Origin: Rhynchopus sp. YZ270_cl-10
Taxonomy: Eukaryota; Euglenozoa; Diplonemea; Diplonemida; Diplonemidae
DNA: 64,000 nt
Direction of reading: 5' to 3'
Assembly: GCA_964035575.1 (NCBI GenBank)
Contig: OZ037849.1
Span: 1,240,001 to 1,304,000 of the forward strand
In this document: piece by piece, positions 62,262-64,000 of the stretch
Position numbering within the stretch: position 1 is the first letter of the stretch
How the letters are laid out: the number at the start of each line of letters is the position of its first letter
Program-made: the position numbers and the translations under genes
Notes under the pieces: generated by a model
Databases searched by the model: none
What the model was told of the DNA's origin: nothing
The model's input: only the letters and a program-made list of their open reading frames with translations

Positions 62262-62708
62262 TGCACATGGAGACCATACCTCTTGTTGTGTCATCCGTGC
62301 ACAGCAAAGTTGTGAGCACTGATGCGATTTGCAGCAGTTAACTTATTCGGCGAATGCGCGTGGTCCACCATGCGACACATGGAAGCACTTTTCAGGTTTC
62401 CTATGTGCAGACGCAGGCAGCCCACCCCCAACACAAATGTTGGACATTACACCGTCGCCCAATAGTATATACTATGAAGAATCCAATACGCACTATGTTA
62501 CTGCTCTTGGCTCATCGTCGATGCCTCTCACCTTTGAACACACAACTCAACACAACACTAACGACGCTCATTCTTACCCCCTCAACCAAACCTTTTCCCC
62601 CACACGACAAGAATTACCCCCTTTCTCCACACACCCCCCCTTGACCACCCCTCCTGCAGCACAGAACACACCCCCCTTTTGGCTCACCCACAACCCATTT
62701 GGTCAACT
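62262..62708. other. Intergenic region before the PAN/LamG gene
   Basis: No gene. From about 62530 it is rich in pyrimidines and ACACC runs, with several AG dinucleotides that could act as splice acceptors before the ATG at 62709. Confidence 0.5.
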
Positions 62709-64000
62709 ATGTTACGTCTTGGCGCGGTGCTGCTAGGCGCAGTCTCGAGCTATGCTACACTCTGTTACGATACAGGCTCTACCGAGTACGTGATGACCCC
62801 TGAGAGTGCCTGCGGTGCAGGGAAGGTGCACCGCCTGCAGGAGACTGTCGGGGATAAATACAAATGGGCGTCGGAGGTTGCAACGTCTTCTGTGACGGAG
62901 TGTCAACATCTTTGCCATGCGTCGTCCCGTTGTGATGGTTTTGAGTGGTCGACGCACGACGGAGACGCACTCCGCGCGACCCCAATGTGCTTCTTCCGTT
63001 CCAACACCGCAGAGAAGGTGTCCACACCGCACACCTCCTGTTACACCAAATCGCAGGGCGGCGCCTATAGGTACTGCTCCCCTGAGGGAGAGGATTGTTT
63101 GTGCAAAACAGAACTCCGGTTTGGACATGAAGGTGCGTGGGTGCACAAACCGCTTGGCGGAACAGAGTTTGCACCGTGCACACGAGAGTACTTTGGAGTG
63201 GCGACAGATGACGGTGTTGCAAAGGAGTGTCAGTGTGCGGTGCACGATGGGTTGTTGCTTCTGTTGGATGCGGATGACTATGTGACGTCGTTTGATGAGG
63301 ATGTGTGGGTTGATGGGTCTGGGCAGGACCACCACGCCTATCTATCGTTTCCTGATGAAAAGAAGGCGGATTCTTCTCCGCTGTACATCCCGCAACAAGG
63401 CAGCGACGAGCCCGCGCACTTCCACTTCGACGGCAAAGACGACTACATCGCCATCAAAAACCTCAACTTCAGCAAAGACTCCAAGCTCACCGCAGTCACC
63501 ATCACCGTGAAGTTCCGCACCTCCTACCAGAACAACAACTGGATGAAGAACTGGGCCCTCATCGACTTCGACAGAAGCGAATACTTTAACCTCTACGTCC
63601 GCGCCGACAATGGAAAAATCGGGTTCTCCACCAGAGGCAACGACGGCGTCGACGACATGCAAGGACGCACCACTGTGAACGACGGCAAATGGCACACCGT
63701 GACAATCACCTTCACCCTCTCCACCCGAGTCAAAGTTATCTACGTCGACGGCATCGAGGATGGCAGAGAAGAGAACGTCCACCCCAATGGAATCGGCACC
63801 TCTGCGACACGATTCGGGATGGTAGGGGAAGGCTCTGAAGCGAGCCACCAATTTGGCGGAGGGAATGGCATCTATTTCCATGGGGACATCGCGCGAATTG
63901 AAATGTACACCTCCGCGTTGAGCTCTGATGAGCTGAAATCCTCCGGCCCTCAGGACAGCGCACCCATCGGCGACAAAGCGACCTGCGCCTCCTTCCCCTC
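62709..64000 (+). CDS. Secreted PAN/Apple and laminin-G-like protein (3' end outside window)
   Basis: The frame is open from the ATG at 62709 to the window end (430 codons). A signal peptide (MLRLGAVLLGAVSSYA) leads into a Cys-rich region. Residues about 38-117 fit a PAN/Apple domain: ECQHLCHASSRCDGFEW, then MCFF and SCYTK. A short Cys-rich spacer (CLCKTELRFG, ECQCAV) follows. Residues about 235-410 fit a laminin-G/concanavalin-like fold: FDGKDDYIAI, VTITVKFRT, GKWHTVTITF, VKVIYVDGI, FHGDIARIEMYTSALSSDEL. Such proteins bind glycans or matrix outside the cell. From about 63405 codons almost always end in C, unlike the upstream part, which uses mixed third bases. The C-terminus, and so any membrane anchor, is not visible. 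Confidence 0.82.
   Translation, partial: MLRLGAVLLGAVSSYATLCYDTGSTEYVMTPESACGAGKVHRLQETVGDKYKWASEVATSSVTECQHLCHASSRCDGFEWSTHDGDALRATPMCFFRSNTAEKVSTPHTSCYTKSQGGAYRYCSPEGEDCLCKTELRFGHEGAWVHKPLGGTEFAPCTREYFGVATDDGVAKECQCAVHDGLLLLLDADDYVTSFDEDVWVDGSGQDHHAYLSFPDEKKADSSPLYIPQQGSDEPAHFHFDGKDDYIAIKNLNFSKDSKLTAVTITVKFRTSYQNNNWMKNWALIDFDRSEYFNLYVRADNGKIGFSTRGNDGVDDMQGRTTVNDGKWHTVTITFTLSTRVKVIYVDGIEDGREENVHPNGIGTSATRFGMVGEGSEASHQFGGGNGIYFHGDIARIEMYTSALSSDELKSSGPQDSAPIGDKATCASFP

Overview
The window looks like a repeat-rich nuclear region of a single-celled eukaryote. It has multi-kilobase genes without visible introns, membrane adenylate cyclases of the protist type, two LINE families, large satellites and dispersed repeats. 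Several start codons follow a pyrimidine tract ending in AG, and the RNase H-bearing LINE resembles the I/ingi group. That fits a euglenozoan such as a diplonemid, but nothing here proves the taxon. TGA ends most genes, so UGA is read as stop.

Layout. 1-9474 holds a plus-strand array of class III adenylate cyclases: copy A is cut by the window edge, copy B is intact, copy C has two frame disruptions, and a short minus-strand relic lies near 3.1 kb. 9.5-17 kb is mostly repeats: a TA-flanked inverted-repeat element, a 5-bp and a 9-bp satellite, a 5'-truncated LINE with RNase H, and a 292-bp direct repeat pair. 17.5-23.9 kb holds a nearly full LINE whose two ORFs share one frame and are separated by one TGA. 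Cyclase copy D (24.1-26.2 kb, one 2-base deletion) and a Sir2-like gene (27.3-28.3 kb) follow.

29.1-56.1 kb carries seven plus-strand genes for one family of secreted, single-pass surface proteins. All share almost the same signal peptide, Pro/Thr-rich linkers, membrane span and cytoplasmic tail, but have 0, 5, 3, 3, 1, 4 and 1 CUB-like ectodomain modules. The first three are a clean tandem array; the others are separated by microsatellites, a 261-bp satellite in two places, duplicated blocks and small inverted-repeat elements. 57.4-62.3 kb holds two further cyclase-family genes (E, F) that keep the six-helix membrane half but carry only a degenerate cyclase domain, plus the stub of a third. 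The window ends in an open gene for a secreted PAN/Apple plus laminin-G-like protein.

Common theme. In both families one part of the gene is nearly identical between copies (catalytic half of the cyclases; ends of the surface proteins) while another part varies (membrane half; number and type of ectodomains). This suggests recurring recombination or gene conversion in a repeat-rich region producing receptor and surface-protein repertoires.
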